A DNA stretch of 64,000 nt, taken from assembly GCF_030936135.1 (NCBI RefSeq), contig NC_082637.1, positions 61,698,044-61,762,043 on the forward strand, read 5' to 3'. This stretch comes from Gavia stellata. Lineage: Eukaryota; Chordata; Aves; Gaviiformes; Gaviidae. Below the pieces are notes generated by a model. The model worked only from the letters and a program-made list of their open reading frames with translations, had not been told where the DNA came from and searched no databases. The position numbers and the translations under genes are program-made. Below are positions 32,565 to 47,500 of this stretch, piece by piece. The first letter of the stretch is position 1, and each line of letters opens with the position of its first letter.

Positions 32565-35500
32565 GTATGTACTGTAGGGGCATGTGTGTACTATTCTGTA
32601 TGTTTTCTAGCATTAATTTACTTTGAAATGGCATTAGATGACAAAAGTCTAATACTGAAATGGTGTTCTGAATTGGGAAATTATTCATATTCAGATAATG
32701 ATCTGTCAGTTATGTCTGGAAATGCAGCACACTTGAAAAGTAAGTATACCTTGAACTTTGAAGTAGATGTGCTTGACCTTAGGGCAGCTGAGATTGATGT
32801 GCCAGCTTTGCAGACTTGATTTGGATTCTGGGAATGAACTTGATGGCATAAGCCTTCATTTTATTTATTTGGATAATTAGTAGCAAAAAATGGAGAGTTT
32901 TTCTTTTGTGTGTGTTGTCAACGGCTGCAGAGTTAACTTTTGATTTTTCAGTTTGAAGAGATTCAACATTTCTTTTTTCGTCTTACTGTTGTTTTCATTG
33001 AGATCTGACATGTTTTCATTCTTCCTTGTCTTCGTGTATAGAAAGTGCGTGCTGAATCAATCTTAAGTTATACATTAATTTTCCTTGCAGAGTGTTCTGA
33101 ATTGTATTTTAGCACTGTGCTTATCAATTTTTAGTTTGTTTAAGACAAACTTTATTTTATTATGCATAAGTCGTCATGTTATGTCATTTTTTTAGGTGTA
33201 TTTTGCTGTTATTTTAGTCTGTAACAGTTCACGTTAGGGAATAGATTGGATTTTCACTGATTGCAAGCATGTCTAAAAACTTCAAATGCAAGGAAGCGTT
33301 AATAAAACACTTCACCATGATTAAAAGTAACTTGGAAATGCAGAGAAGTAGTGCAAAATTAGCAGCTCAGACAGCTCAATTCAGTCAGTGTATTTTAGCA
33401 AGGGAAGGTAATTGGCTGTGTTTTAAAAGAACAGTAAGGTGAAATAAAGGATGGCTCTGGGTTTTGTTTTTTTCTTTTTAAACAGAGGAGTAGGTTGGCT
33501 GTTGCACTTAGGAATGCCACTGGGGGAAAGAAATTTTTAAAGGCTTATAACATGAAAGAATATATAGAATATGCAGAAGAAAAGTGAAACCGTCTCTGCA
33601 CAAAATAGCTCAGAAATCTATAATAGTATTTTCTGGTTTACTAGTTTTCATAATTCACTTGTAATATTATGTATGAATATGAGAAGCCTTGTGGCTACTA
33701 AGTAGATGTAGAAAAATTAAATAGTTTAAAAATGAATTGCTAGTTAATTTCAGAGTAAGCCGTAAGTATGATTTCATTGAGATTTGACATTTCTGACTTA
33801 GATTTTGATCCTGTGTATTTGTTCCTGATACAATACGTACAAAAAGTAGTGTATAGCTATTGAACAGTTTCATTTTTTGAGGCATTTTTCATAAGGATGC
33901 AGTGAAACTTACTGTCATGCTGCATTTTGTTACCTGATAGCAATTTACCTGATTGAAAAGTAAATTAAAGGTAGTATGTGAATTTTAACAGAAAATATCT
34001 GCTTTAGTATTGTGCTGCTAAAACCCTGTTGTGTTTTGAGAGAACTTAAAAATAATAATTGCTTTTTTTCCCGCCCTATTCAGCCACCAGAAAGACAAAT
34101 CGCAGTTGGGATTTGTTCAATGGCTAAGAAATCTAAGTCCAAACCAATGAAAGAAATTCTTGAACGCCTCTCCATGTTTAAGTACATAACTGTGGTAATA
34201 TTTGAAGAGGATGTTATTTTGAATGAACCAGTAGAAAATTGGCCTTTATGTGACTGTCTCATTTCTTTTCATTCTAAAGGTAAATCTTCTAATAGTACCA
34301 TAAATATTTTTGACATCTGAATACTTCAACCAGTTTAAGGGTCTTTTTATTTTTTCTGTCTTGTAGTTTTATTGGATTTTCCTAGGAAACAATTAATTTG
34401 TCTTGTTTAATATAATACAGCTGACTTTTAACATACAAGCTTTTTAAATGATACTGTTTTCATTGCTTGAGAGAGCCCTGTCTGACTTGGTATTTAAAAT
34501 AGCTATTCCATTGGTATATTTGTGGAGCCAGTGGAAATGGTGATCTAATACTTGGTCCAATAACTGTGAAGGCATACTACTTTCTCTATCGGAGTGTTGG
34601 GTCTCTGGCCCCCTTGTTCATGTATCTCTGCTAAAATCTAGGGTTTTTTTCTGGGCTGGGCAGTGAATCAAAGATGAGTAGGCTGAAGTTAAAAATCATA
34701 TTTTCAGGCAGAGGCAATAAAAGCCTTAGTTCTGGCCTTATGGAAGTGGAGGGCATGTGGAGGGAGGAGGAGGGAATTGGAGACAGGACCACTACTTTTG
34801 GCAACCTATACTGAAATTAGGCTGCAGTTTCATGATCGTCTTAAGCTGATGTTATGTGTGTAGTCTATACTTGAAGGAGCAACCTCCCACTTCAGAGGTA
34901 TCTCTGGTTGTACTCTAAAGCTTGAATATGAAGGTTCCAAACTATTTACCAGTGTTGTGTCTTGTAGTTTTAATTTATTTGCCTTAATAAATATTTTAGG
35001 ATTTCCACTGGACAAAGCAGTTGCCTATGCAAAACTCAGGAATCCATTCATAATCAATGACTTGAATATGCAGTATCACATACAAGACAGGTAAGTAACA
35101 CTAATTGCCTGTAAACAGCAAACTACTTTTAAGTCGGAGACTGTGAGGATCTGTTGGTATTGCATAGCAAGAGTTCCAGTGTATTGTACAGTGGAACTGA
35201 ATAAAATTACAGCGAATGTTATGTTTTATTAATGTATGCATAGTTTCCTGGGATATGTCTTTAGGTGTGTTTTTTCTTTTGCTACTTTTATATTGATAAG
35301 TCTGAAGATTTGCCAAGGTAGAAATTTTGTGATAGATTTGGCTAAAGCTTAGCAAATAAAAAAGTTTAAACTCTGAAAATATGTATAGCATAGCTATGTA
35401 TAGCAACTGTACCACCTCCTATAATTGTAGAATTCATGTGACTTACTAAAGGTCTTTCTTTCTGTTAAGTGGATACTTAACAGAAGTGGTTGGTATTTGA

Positions 35501-38500
35501 AGATCATGTGGTTATTAGTAGTGAGTTTTCTTTTGGGGCTGCAATTATGCATAGCAAATATTAACAAAACAATAGTGAGCAAAATACATAAACATTGGAA
35601 CCCTCTGAACAGTGAGCAGACTTGCTATTTTGGATGCCCTCAGTTGCTGTCCTGTATAAACTTTTTCAACCCTTCATGTTAATCATCTCCTTTAACACGA
35701 GAATTATTCTATGTAAATTGCTGTTGTACTGCCAGCGTGGAGAAGACGGCACTGGCAGAGCAAATTACATTTTTATTGATATTGATGAGATCACTGCAAA
35801 GGTACAGCTGTGTCAGTGAACTTTAAAGCATTACATTAATAAGTAGAGTATTATATATGTAATCTTATCCTGTGTGATTTAAAAAAAAAAAAATGTATTT
35901 TTCTCTTCCCTTATTCATGTACTGTAAAATACAAATATTGGCAGGTTTTTCTGTCTTACTGTGCAACTTTTGTTCTTTTCTTCTAGGAGAGAAGTGTACA
36001 GTATTCTTAAAGCTGAAGGCATTTTACTTCCTCGCTATGCAGTTCTGAACCGTGATCCAAACAATCCCCAAGGTAAAAACTGGTGACTAAAACATCAACC
36101 ATTGGCACTTCATTGTTTCTACTGGAGAACTGTACCTACATAGTGGAAAGCTAAATTTCACTTGCTAGACAATTAATTCATTGGTGCAGAGGTTGATTTC
36201 TCCTCCAGTATTTAAAGTATTGTTGTGGATTAACCCCTGCTGGCTGTGGGGGCAGTATGTGGTACAGAAAAGGCCTTGAGGCTGTGTGAGCACTGTTCAG
36301 CAACAGCTAAAACATCAAGACTGTTTTGGTCACAAATTCAAAACATAGCACCATACCAGCTGCTGTGAAGAAAATTAACTCCATCTCAGCCAAAGGCAGT
36401 ACAAGTATGCATCTGAAAAGCATGATTCTGAAGCCTGGGGTCACAATCCTCTTACAGTCATCATAGAACAGCTAGAATATGAAGGCCTCCAACCTCAAGC
36501 TGAGATTCTAATATGTCACCAAAGAAAGCAACATTCATGATCTTACATTACGCACAATAATTAGTTATTTTACTTAGGAAAGCGATATTGACAGAAACAA
36601 TTCAGGCTATTGAATACTTTCCCTTCTAAGTACAAGCAATGATGCAAGGGAAGTCTAGTCCATACAGATCTGCAGATTATATACTCTGAACATAAAGTGG
36701 AATTCATGTTTTCTGTATCTGAAAACAAATGAGACAGCTTTTTCTACTAAAACGAAAACTTACAGCAACAATAGGAGATTGCAATGACAGGTCAAGACAC
36801 AAGAGTAAGAGATAAGAAAAAATAAAGAAAGTTGAAGTTTTGGTGTGGTGTAGGTCTTAAGAGGTAGGGAATTTTAGGTTAAAACGTCTGTGTAATCTAG
36901 GGGGAAAAGGACTCATTTATGCTACAAAAGTCAAGTAAAAGTCATGAAGCCAACCGGTAGTGAAGAGATTCCTGATCCCTGATTCCAGATGACCTAATCC
37001 TCTTCCAGGTGCGTCAGTCACACAGTATGAGACAGTTCTCAGCCTATTAAAAGTACTATTGCATCTGGAACCCACACCATGTTCACTGTCTATCTGCCAT
37101 CCCCCTGGTATTTCAGAGAAAGGCACTGAAGAAAGAGACAAACAGCCCTACCCCCTGTCTTCAAAACATTTCCAAAAAAATACCACCCATGCAAGTTTAT
37201 GCATCTGTAGGAGATGATTTCCTGTCTGACACTGAGGGAATCAACAGAAATCCTGAACATAGTATTAAAGTAACATAATACATGTATAGCAGACATGTTC
37301 AGCGCATGATCATCAAGTCTTTGTGCAGTCAGTAACAAATCAGTGAGACAAAAATGTAATGTAATCTTTTTATTTCAACCTACAAAATTACCCCAAATCT
37401 CTAATCATTTCATTCCGTGAATATATATTATTATATCTCTGTTGTTTGCACTGTTTCTTCAGAATGTAACTTGATTGAAGGAGAAGATCATGTGGAAGTG
37501 AATGGAGAAATTTTCCAAAAGCCTTTTGTAGAAAAGCCAGTTAGTGCTGAGGACCACAATGTTTATATTTATTATCCAACATCTGCTGGGGGTGGAAGCC
37601 AAAGGCTCTTTCGAAAGGTGAGGGTATTGTATTAAAGCTATTGAAAAGTTGTAGATGTCTAACAGAATTGCAGAGTAATTTTGTCATATCCGTGTGTTAG
37701 CTGGGACCTGTTTTGTCGTGTTCTGCTTGTGTAGGAGTAGTGGCAGATCAGAGAAATTAATTTCAGGACAACATGTAGATTGAATGAAGACCCTTGTTCC
37801 TTGTAGTAGATTGTCAGCCACTGGAGATTGTTACAAGTAAAAGAAACATACACTATCAGTGCACTTTTAGGATCTTATAAAAATCTTTTGGGAACAATCA
37901 AAACCTACTTGTTTCATTTGGTACAGGAAGTGTTTTCTCAATACAAGTGTGTTATTTTAAGGAGTTTTAAACTTTCTCAGACAGTAGCCTCTGAGTCTAT
38001 TAATAGAAAAATATTCATTTCAGATTGGCAGCAGAAGCAGTGTTTATTCCCCTGAAAGCAGTGTGAGAAAAACAGGCTCCTATATTTATGAGGAATTCAT
38101 GCCTACAGATGGCACTGATGTGAAGGTATGACAACTGCATGTTTTTATTTATATTTAGAACAATCAAATACTCTAAGAGCTTGTCAGTTTTAAAGATGAA
38201 AGTGTATCTTTGTGTCAAGGTTTGATTTTAATGAAGTTTTGATACAGTTCATAAGTAAAGAATGTAATTCTTATTCTAGCTAAACACAGTACTTGTAACG
38301 TAGAGCAGCTTTCCTTTTGTTGTTGGAATCAAGTGCTGGAGGCTTATCACCCAACACATTGTCTTTCTTTTTTGTGTTGTATTAGTGCCAAAACAGCATA
38401 TAATTTCCTGTGTAAACAGATAGATGCTGCCTAGATATTTTGTCTGTAGTTTACAGAAAAAGATTGTAATTGAAAAAAGATTTTACCAACTATCTTAGTA

Positions 38501-41500
38501 TTCTAATTAATAAAAAAAATTTACTTACTAAAATTATATGAAGTTGCAGAAAATAATGCATTGACCTTATCTGTAATTATTTTCACTCTTTTATTAATTT
38601 ATTTTCTTAACAGATGTAAATATTCGGTATTGTAAAAGAGTGCTAAAATAGAGCAATAACAGAATAGATGTTAAGCCAGCCATGTATGGAGATTGCTTTC
38701 TTTCCCTTTGTGTTAGTTCTGGCTATTTTAAGCCCATCACAAAAGATGCAAAACAAATGTTTTACAATATACATGAGAGATCACCGTATTTAGACAAAAA
38801 GTGGAGGTTTAGAGAGTGTGAGATCTAATCCAATCTTAGGCCAAAGAGCCCTTTTATCAATTGCAGTCAACTTCTTCCACTTGGATACATGAGAGGAATG
38901 CTCGTTTTATGTTCTCAGACAAATTCCCCATTCTTTGAGTTGCTACATCTTCATGAGCTATACTCCTCAGATGGTTATACTGTGCAGCGCTTTGCAACAG
39001 GTTAATCTGAGTTTACAGACGTCTGTGTAAGAGCTTTACAAACTGTTTCTGAAAAGAGAAGTTTCTTGCAACCTGAAGAGATGACTTGAGGGGTGGGGAC
39101 TATTTTGACCACTTGTTGTACTGTAGTCATCAACTAGCAGCTGTGGACTTTACCACCCCAAATAAATAACAGATTTTCGTCAAGTAACAAGACTGTCAGC
39201 CTTATATTAGGCAGCTTCACTCAACTTGCCCTCTTGCCTGAATTGACTAAATCGGCAGTATTTGCAATCATCTGGTTTAGCTGAACACTTTTTTAGTAAA
39301 GCTTAGAGTTTTGTTTTTAATTAAAGTGATAGTAGCCCATTTTTGAGAACTGCTGACAAGTCTCTTCTGCATATGCCCCAGTCCTTTCAGTGAGCATCAA
39401 AACTGTGGCAGAGCAGATAGCACAATCATTCTCTCAAGCCCCTGCCTTGTCATGCTAAAACTGGACAGATTTTGCTTTGTTTAGTCCTGCCTAAAATATG
39501 AGACTATTTTTTAATGAAGAGAATCACTTAGTCCTGCAGCCAGATTTTCATAGTCAAGTAAACTGAAATAATTCTCAAATTAATCTGCTCTCCGAGTTCA
39601 GCAGATGTTTTGGAGAGAAGAATATTATTCTTTACCTCTCTACCACCATAATTAAGAAACTAATATTTATTCATCAGATTTTATAATTACTATTTTTCTT
39701 TACCTGTGCTCCAGCTGTTTTCTCCTCTTGCTTTATCCTAGGTTGTCAGTAAATGATGGGTGTTCTCTGAAGGCAGAGAATGCCATTGAAGAAGGTACTT
39801 TGGAGTGATCTTATCAATGATGAAAGCAACTTATATCTTTTGAAGTCATTATCACATTTGAGATAAATTTAGCAAGATGTATGCATATGTGTAATGTAAT
39901 TTAATTACACTGAATCAAGTGTAATGAAATCCTGTTTTTCAATAAAGGTGTACACAGTAGGTCCAGACTATGCTCATGCTGAAGCCCGGAAGTCTCCAGC
40001 TCTGGATGGCAAGGTAGAACGAGATAGTGAAGGAAAAGAAGTGAGGTATCCAGTCATCCTGAATGCAAGAGAGAAGTTAATTGCTTGGAAAGTATGCCTT
40101 GCCTTTAAAGTAAGATGATTACTTTCCTATCTGATCAAACATTTAGTGTTAATTAATTGTTTATTACATGAAAATTCTGCAGGGTTTTAGTGCACAGAGC
40201 CAGCAGCAATAATTGCTGCAGATCTCCTAGGAAGGTGAAAAGTTGAACTTCCACATCCACATCTTTTTGTAATCTAGAAAAATTCTTCCTTTAATGCATT
40301 GAAAAATTCTGGATGGGTTGCTTATGTTGCATAAGTTTCCTGAATTCACATGTTGCTATGGTGCTTTGCTAGTTGTACTGTAGTCATCAACTAGCAGCTG
40401 TGGACTTTACCACCCCAAATAAATAACAGATTTTCGTCTTGTGTATTGATTCTATGCATAATATGTTCACACATTTTGTTAATGGTTTCTAAGTTGGTGA
40501 AACAAAATTTCAGTAGTCAAGTTTTTGTAACTTTTGTTACCTAGTGTTTACATTGGGCCCAATTAAATGTTAATTTGGTACTGACATGACTAGGTGTTCT
40601 TTATTTGGAGTGTTTGATAGTTTCCATTTTAGTATAGTTCTAAGACCCCTTTGTTCAAAACTTCATTCAATCTCTTACCCTCCTTATACCTGTCTTATTA
40701 CAAGGCTGTGTTTCAGTCTGTCTCATTACCTGTGTATAACTATGATGGCATTCTGGAGCCTCTAGAGTGTGAACTTCTGTCACCTAGCAAAGTGGGCTTT
40801 GAGATCTAGAAAAGTTATCTGTTGAAATAGCATCTGGTATCCTGTACTAATAATGTCAATATTATGTCAATGTCAAAACTATCCTGTCAAATTTAAAATT
40901 TGACAAAAACATTTTTATTGCTATTTTGTCATTTCTTGCCTGCCACTCTTAAAAACTATGTGTAGGGGGAAACTACTGTCAGAATGGGGAATTTGTAGGC
41001 CTATCATTGCTTACGCTGTAAATCTTGAAGGTTACATTTGTGCACGTGTGACCTTGACCCTCAATACTGATACTGCTAGCGATCTGTAGGAAGGGTAAAA
41101 TCAAGTTGGGGATATAAAGTTAAAAACAGGAAGATGTTTGCATGACATGAGCAAACCTAACATGGAACTATCAAAAGGTACTAGGTATAAAATCTGTCAT
41201 ATTTTTGTCATGTTTTCAGATGAATACCGTGTTAAAATATAAAGTTTATTTAGAATAAGCAATCCTAAGGAAGGTGATCAATGACTTGAACTTTCATTCT
41301 TAAAAACAGCAAACAGTTTGTGGCTTTGATTTGCTGCGTGCTAATGGACAGTCCTATGTCTGTGATGTGAATGGCTTCAGTTTTGTGAAAAACTCCATGA
41401 AATACTACGATGATTGTGCTAAGATACTGGGGTAAGAGTTTCCTGATTTATTTCAGGAGTTTTGCCTATTCACTCAGTTGTATGCGACTGTAGTTTATGT

Positions 41501-44500
41501 ACTAGTTATTCCTTATTCCTAAATGAAATATTTAAAATTAAATGCCACATAAAATAAGTCATTAAGTTAAATAATAAAATAAATAAAATATTAAAAAGCA
41601 TCTTAAATCAATAAATAAGTCCTAAATAAATTCCTTATTCCTAAAATCATTCAAAGCATCTGAGTCTGAGTGTTTTGTGAACGCTTAAAGCTAACTGAAT
41701 AAGTGTTTTGAAAGCTGGATTAAGTTCTTAATTTTCTTCAAGTAGAGAAGCTCCACTGGATGGTTATGTTTGCTGCTATTTAATGTGTGCCCAAATTAAT
41801 GTACATTATCCTTGATCTGAAGCTGGTGTGGATTGTGTATTTGTGGATTTCATACTGGTAAATCCAAACTGATGTAGTACCAAGGTGTCTTGTGTCATAG
41901 CATCTTCTCTCTGCTACTGGGGGCAAAAAAAGGTATAAAAAGGGATCATACAGAATTGGGTAGTGAACTTTGGGCCAATGAAATATTGCCCTCAAAAGTA
42001 GGCTGATCCCATTTTGGCTAGTTAAACTGGCTTTACAGTAAGATTGCACTGATGAGATACAGCATGACTTTCTGCATTGTCAAATGGTCTAGGATCTTAT
42101 TAAATGGAGTAAGAGCTAAGCTGAAATCCTAGATATGAACTGTAGTCCTGTTGTTTTAGGCCACTTTTTGGGTTAGAGTTAAAATTCTCAGAGCCATTTT
42201 GATTTCTCTTTATTCAAATTGTTGTAGCTGTTGAATTCTCTGAAAAAAGTTATCTCATACTTTTTTTTCTTATGCTTTATTCTTAAGGTAATATGTTGCA
42301 GTGTTAAGTAACAGCAGGTTTTTTTCAAGCTTTTTAGAAATTAATTTTTGGCTTATGCTACTTTAAGTTGCACAGGTTTTTTCCTCAGTTTTATTACTTC
42401 TTATGTAGATATTAATCTGAAGTTCAGTATATTTTTATGAATATTTGGGAAACAGAACATTAGCAGGACTTAACAACCTTCTGTAGGTGGAGGCAGTGTT
42501 ACAGTTTTGTAGTTATGACCAGAGACTTTACCTGTTTTTCCAGTTCTATCACAGAAACTTCTGAGAAATTACCACTAAAGGTACCAGTTACTCTTTGATG
42601 AGAATGACTTGCTGATTATCAGGGACTTTCAGTTAGGCAATGGAATCAGGTATCTGAATATTAAATGAACAAGACTAAATCATATCCAAGGAACTCTTTT
42701 AGGAACTGGAATTAAAAACCTGAGGTTTCTTACAAATCCAGGGCCATTAGGCTAATGTTGTCTCTGTAGCAGTTGTAGTAGGTTTAAATTGTTAAGTAGG
42801 TTTTTATTACACAATTAAAAGAAAAATATGCATCTAGAGACTCATGACAACTAGTACTCTAAAACTACATTGATAAAAATGCATGTGTATATTATCTATT
42901 TGGTTTGGAGTGTGTATGTGTTGTATAAGCTGTGCTTTAAACTTAGTGTTTTTTTCTTTTTAACCCCTTTTTTAGAAATATCATAATGAGAGAACTTGCT
43001 CCCCAGTTTCAGATACCATGGTCGATTCCTTTGGAAGCTGAAGACATCCCTATTGTGCCAACCACCTCTGGAACAATGTAAGAAAATAGTAGCTACACCT
43101 GAATTGTGTAAACACCTAATGCAACTTTTGTGTGAAATCTTTTTTCTCTTCACAAGGTGTGCCCACTTTGGCCTATGAACGCTTGTTTTGTGTGATGAAA
43201 TCAAGGAAGGAATCACAATCACTATGCCAGCAATCAGAGTTTCTGACCCCTAGTCAAGCTGAGTATAGAACAGCAGATTTTCAAGTGTAGCGTCTTTTAT
43301 GCATAGCTTCTTTCACTGCTAATCATTGTTCCAGCACCAACTTAATATGCGCTTCTAATAAACATGCTCTCTCATTTAATGAACCTCAAAATTGTTTTTT
43401 TAAAAACTACTTAAAATAGATAATCTGTAGTTACCCAACTCTTACAATAAGTATTTATATTTTATATCTTACACCATTTTCAGTTACCCTTATATTCTAG
43501 CATATGCTTCCATTACTTCTGTAGTTATGTCAGATAACTACGACTTTGTCAATTGTCTTGATTCGTGGTGGTTTTACTACTAAATAAAAGACCCTCATAT
43601 ATAGAATTGTGAAATGTAACTCTCTTGAAATTTCAGGATGGAGCTTAGATGCGTTATAGCTGTGATACGCCATGGGGACCGAACACCAAAACAGAAAATG
43701 AAAATGGAAGTAAAACATCAGAAGTAAGTAGAACCTTGGTAAAAATTAGTTTGGATGCTTTAGAGCAGAGCTCACTTCTTGGGGATGTGCAAGCAATGAA
43801 TTGAGCACAAATTGCATCATACAAGTTGGTTTTTGGGTTTTTTGTTTTCTTTTAAATCTAACTGATGTTGCAGCTAATTAACAAGCATGCACCTCTCTTT
43901 CTAACAGGGCTGTCAAATTACTTGTGCAGACTTCATCACACGGTGTGCCTTGTGAACAATTCTGCTTGGTCTTAATGAAAATGCATTTGTCTCTATAGAT
44001 GTCTTTTTTTCAAAATAGTGCAGCAGAGAGTATTTCTGGTTCACCATTTGACTGTGACTTCTGCGTTTCTCTTTTTATCACAACTGATCTTGTGTGAGCT
44101 GTCATCTTATTGCACCACCTTTTTGTCTTTTACTTTTGTCAAAGTTTGATAACTCTGAATTTCTGGTAGATACTATCTTTATGTTAGCATTCATAAAGTG
44201 CCTTACATAACTGGCCTGGAATTAGGTGCAATTTCAGTAAAAAGTAATTATTTGTTTTGGGACTAGATTCTTGCATTCACAGATGTATGCTGTAAATGTG
44301 TAGGACTGCTCATTCGGTATTTTTGGTCCCTACTTCTGTTCAGGATCATTCTTGAAGATTAAGAATTGACATAGCTGTATATTCAAACATTATGTAACTT
44401 GATATCTAGAGTATCTTCCCTTTTTTTTTTTAACACTTAGCAAGTCAGTAAGAGAACATTTCTAGTGCTCTTATTTCTCTAATATGTTGAAGACTTTCTT

Positions 44501-47500
44501 GGGAAATGGGATCTGAATAAAGGTTGGTTTGACCTCTGTAGTGCAGGTTTTAAAATGCTTTTCAAATAGTATAAAGGTGCTAATTTCAGACCGCTTTAAG
44601 TTTAAGAGCCACTTGTTCCAGTCATATTTTAACTTACTATCTGTGTTTTTTAATCTATATTCTTTCTCTTGAAGGTTTTTTGATCTCTTTGAAAAATGTG
44701 ATGGATATAAATCTGGAAAGCTAAAACTGAAAAAACCAAAACAGTTGCAGGCAAGTTTGTCTTTATTTTCTTGCTGTGGTATTTTATAAGTAGAAAATTA
44801 TTTAAGTAAATCCTGTGTTTCTTTTCTTTAGGAAGTGCTTGATATAGCAAGGCAACTCCTTGTAGAACTTGGGCAAAACAATGATTCTGAAATTGAAGAA
44901 AGTAAAGCAAAACTTGAACAGCTAAAGACTGTGTTAGAAATGTAAGTATCTGATTTTCAGGCTTCATAGCAATGAAGTTGTGTCTGCTATTTTGACCTGT
45001 TTGCCCAGTTACTGTTTGGATTGCAATGGATATCAAATACATAATGATATATTAATTCAAGCACAAGGGTTATCAAGAGAAAGGATATCATGTTTGACAT
45101 TATGAAGGAGAACTGGGCCATCACCCTGTTTTTCCTCCTTATCTTGTTAATTGAACTTAGTGCTTTATCTAGTGTCTCAGTATACTTTCTACATGAAAAA
45201 GTTACTTTCTTTGATCTCAAATTTTATCTTCTGGCATGTTTTTCAACTTAAAAGTATTTGAGTGCACGGTCTGCTTCTTGCAGTGTGTGACATAATGAAG
45301 TCTGAATGAGCCAGTAAGAACTTTCACCGTGTGTATTGTCTACTTACATCAAACTTGGAGGATTCCAAATAAATAAGGCTTTGTATATTAAGCTGAAATA
45401 TTTAATAATTAAAAAAAAAAAAAGGAAATATCTCAGGCTTCAAGGTTTTTTAAAGAACTTTAAATGGTAGTAGATAACTTTAATTTTAAAAACATCAGAG
45501 CAAAGACAGTTATTATTGAAATTTATGACAATTATTTGAAATACTGAGTTCTGCTTGAGAACTTAAGTGACTAACAAGATAGTGACCATCTACCCTGGCA
45601 GATCAGATTCTGGATACTGATAGCCACTGTAGTTGTGGATCTGAATAGATTGTGTAGATCTGAATTGCTTGTGCAATCTGCAAGTGCCCTTTTTTTTTCC
45701 CCTCCAGTTTTATGTTCAGTGTTGTGAAAAAAAGTAGCAAATAATATTTTTAAATGTTTCATCATAGAATGGTTGATATTTCTGTAGTCATTCTGTGCTT
45801 GTTGAGTTAGGTTTGTTCTAAGCACTGCTTCAATAAATGGTGGTGAAATGCACAAATCAATGATCAGCATAGATTTATTATATCCTGTTACAGGAGCATA
45901 GCAGATTTGGAGAAAAATACTTAAAATGTTTCCCTCCCTCTTCTTCTCTCACTTTCCCCTATTCCTACTTCAGGTATGGGCATTTTTCAGGCATAAATCG
46001 CAAAGTTCAGTTAACATATCTTCCTCATGGTTGCCCAAAGACTTCCAGTGAAGAGGAAGGTATTGTATTACTTTTGCACCTAAGCACTTAATATCATGTG
46101 TGTATAAATAGTCACGGACTAGCGGTATAACGTCTTGATGTTAAGAAGAAAGAATATGTTGGTTTGAATAAATGTTTGTGATGTTGGCAGATAGTCAGAG
46201 TCTTTTAATCTGCTGAATCGTACTTTTAAAACTATGTAGTAAACTTGTGTTCTAACACTGATTTTTTGTGTTTCACCCTACAGAAAAGTAGGGTGAAAAG
46301 AATCTTCAGTGATTCACCATAAATGGTGTTTTGGGGCCAGGATGGGAAAATCCCACTCGACATTTACTGCTATCTTTAAAACTTTTATAAGCTTTTCTGG
46401 TCCTTGACCATGGTTATTGACTGAAATAAGTGTAGGGTATTTAGCATCCAATTTGTTTTAATTTTTCTGTCTCAATTTACTTTTTGTTTTAGATTTCATG
46501 CTAAATATTTTTCACTTCACTTATGTTTTCTCTGTAATTTAACTACTTCAGGTTTCTCTGTTTAAGTGCCTATTTAGTTCTCCAGTTCAATATTTTCTTA
46601 ATATTTGAATACTATTAAAGATTCATAATGTTGAAGAGATCCTTTACTGAAGCCCTGCATAGTCCGAATATTTTTGTTCATATGCAAAAAAAATTTTAAA
46701 AAATTCATAATATACTTCACTACTAAACCCCTCTCTCTGTGCAATTAGATAGCAGAAGAAATGAGCCATCCCTGCTTCTGGTTCTAAAATGGGGAGGAGA
46801 ACTGACCCCTGCAGGCAGGGTTCAAGCAGAGGAGCTTGGAAGGGCTTTCAGGTGTATGTATCCAGGTGGACAAGGTAAAAAAAAAACATAAAAAAAATGT
46901 GTTGAATGGCATATATCACTTTTGAAGATAATCAAGTACAAAATGAGAATTTGAGCAAACTGTTTGTTTGGTAGGAGATTATGCTGGATTTCCTGGATGT
47001 GGTTTACTCAGATTACATAGCACTTACCGACATGATCTCAAAATCTACGCTTCTGATGAGGGACGAGTTCAGATGACCGCAGCAGCTTTTGCAAAGGTAC
47101 AATGTGAAATTGTATTTTCAATTTTAAAAATTCTGATATTCTCAAGTTTGTTTTTTCTTTTGAAGACTGGGGAGATTTATGGTTTATTAGAGTCCACAGT
47201 GTATAATGAGGCTGTGTTTTAAAAGAAATGTATTTTCAAACATATTTAGTTCAGTGTGAAAAAGTATCCAATTAATATGCCAAGCATTTGAAGTTCTTTG
47301 AGCAGAGGCAGACATCTTTTAATTATACAGCCCCAAAATCAAAGAATCATAGAATCATAGAATGGTTTGGGTTGGAAGGGACCTTAAAGATCACCTAGTT
47401 GCTACCCCCCTGCCATGGGCAGGGACACCTTCCACTAGACCAGCTTGCTCAAAGCCCTGTCCAGCCTGGCCTTGAACCCTTCCAGGGAGGGTGCATCCAC

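Noticed and set aside
44650-45042. 130-codon minus-strand frame
   Set aside because: It overlaps PPIP5K2 exons 12 and 13 on the opposite strand; a shadow of coding sequence.
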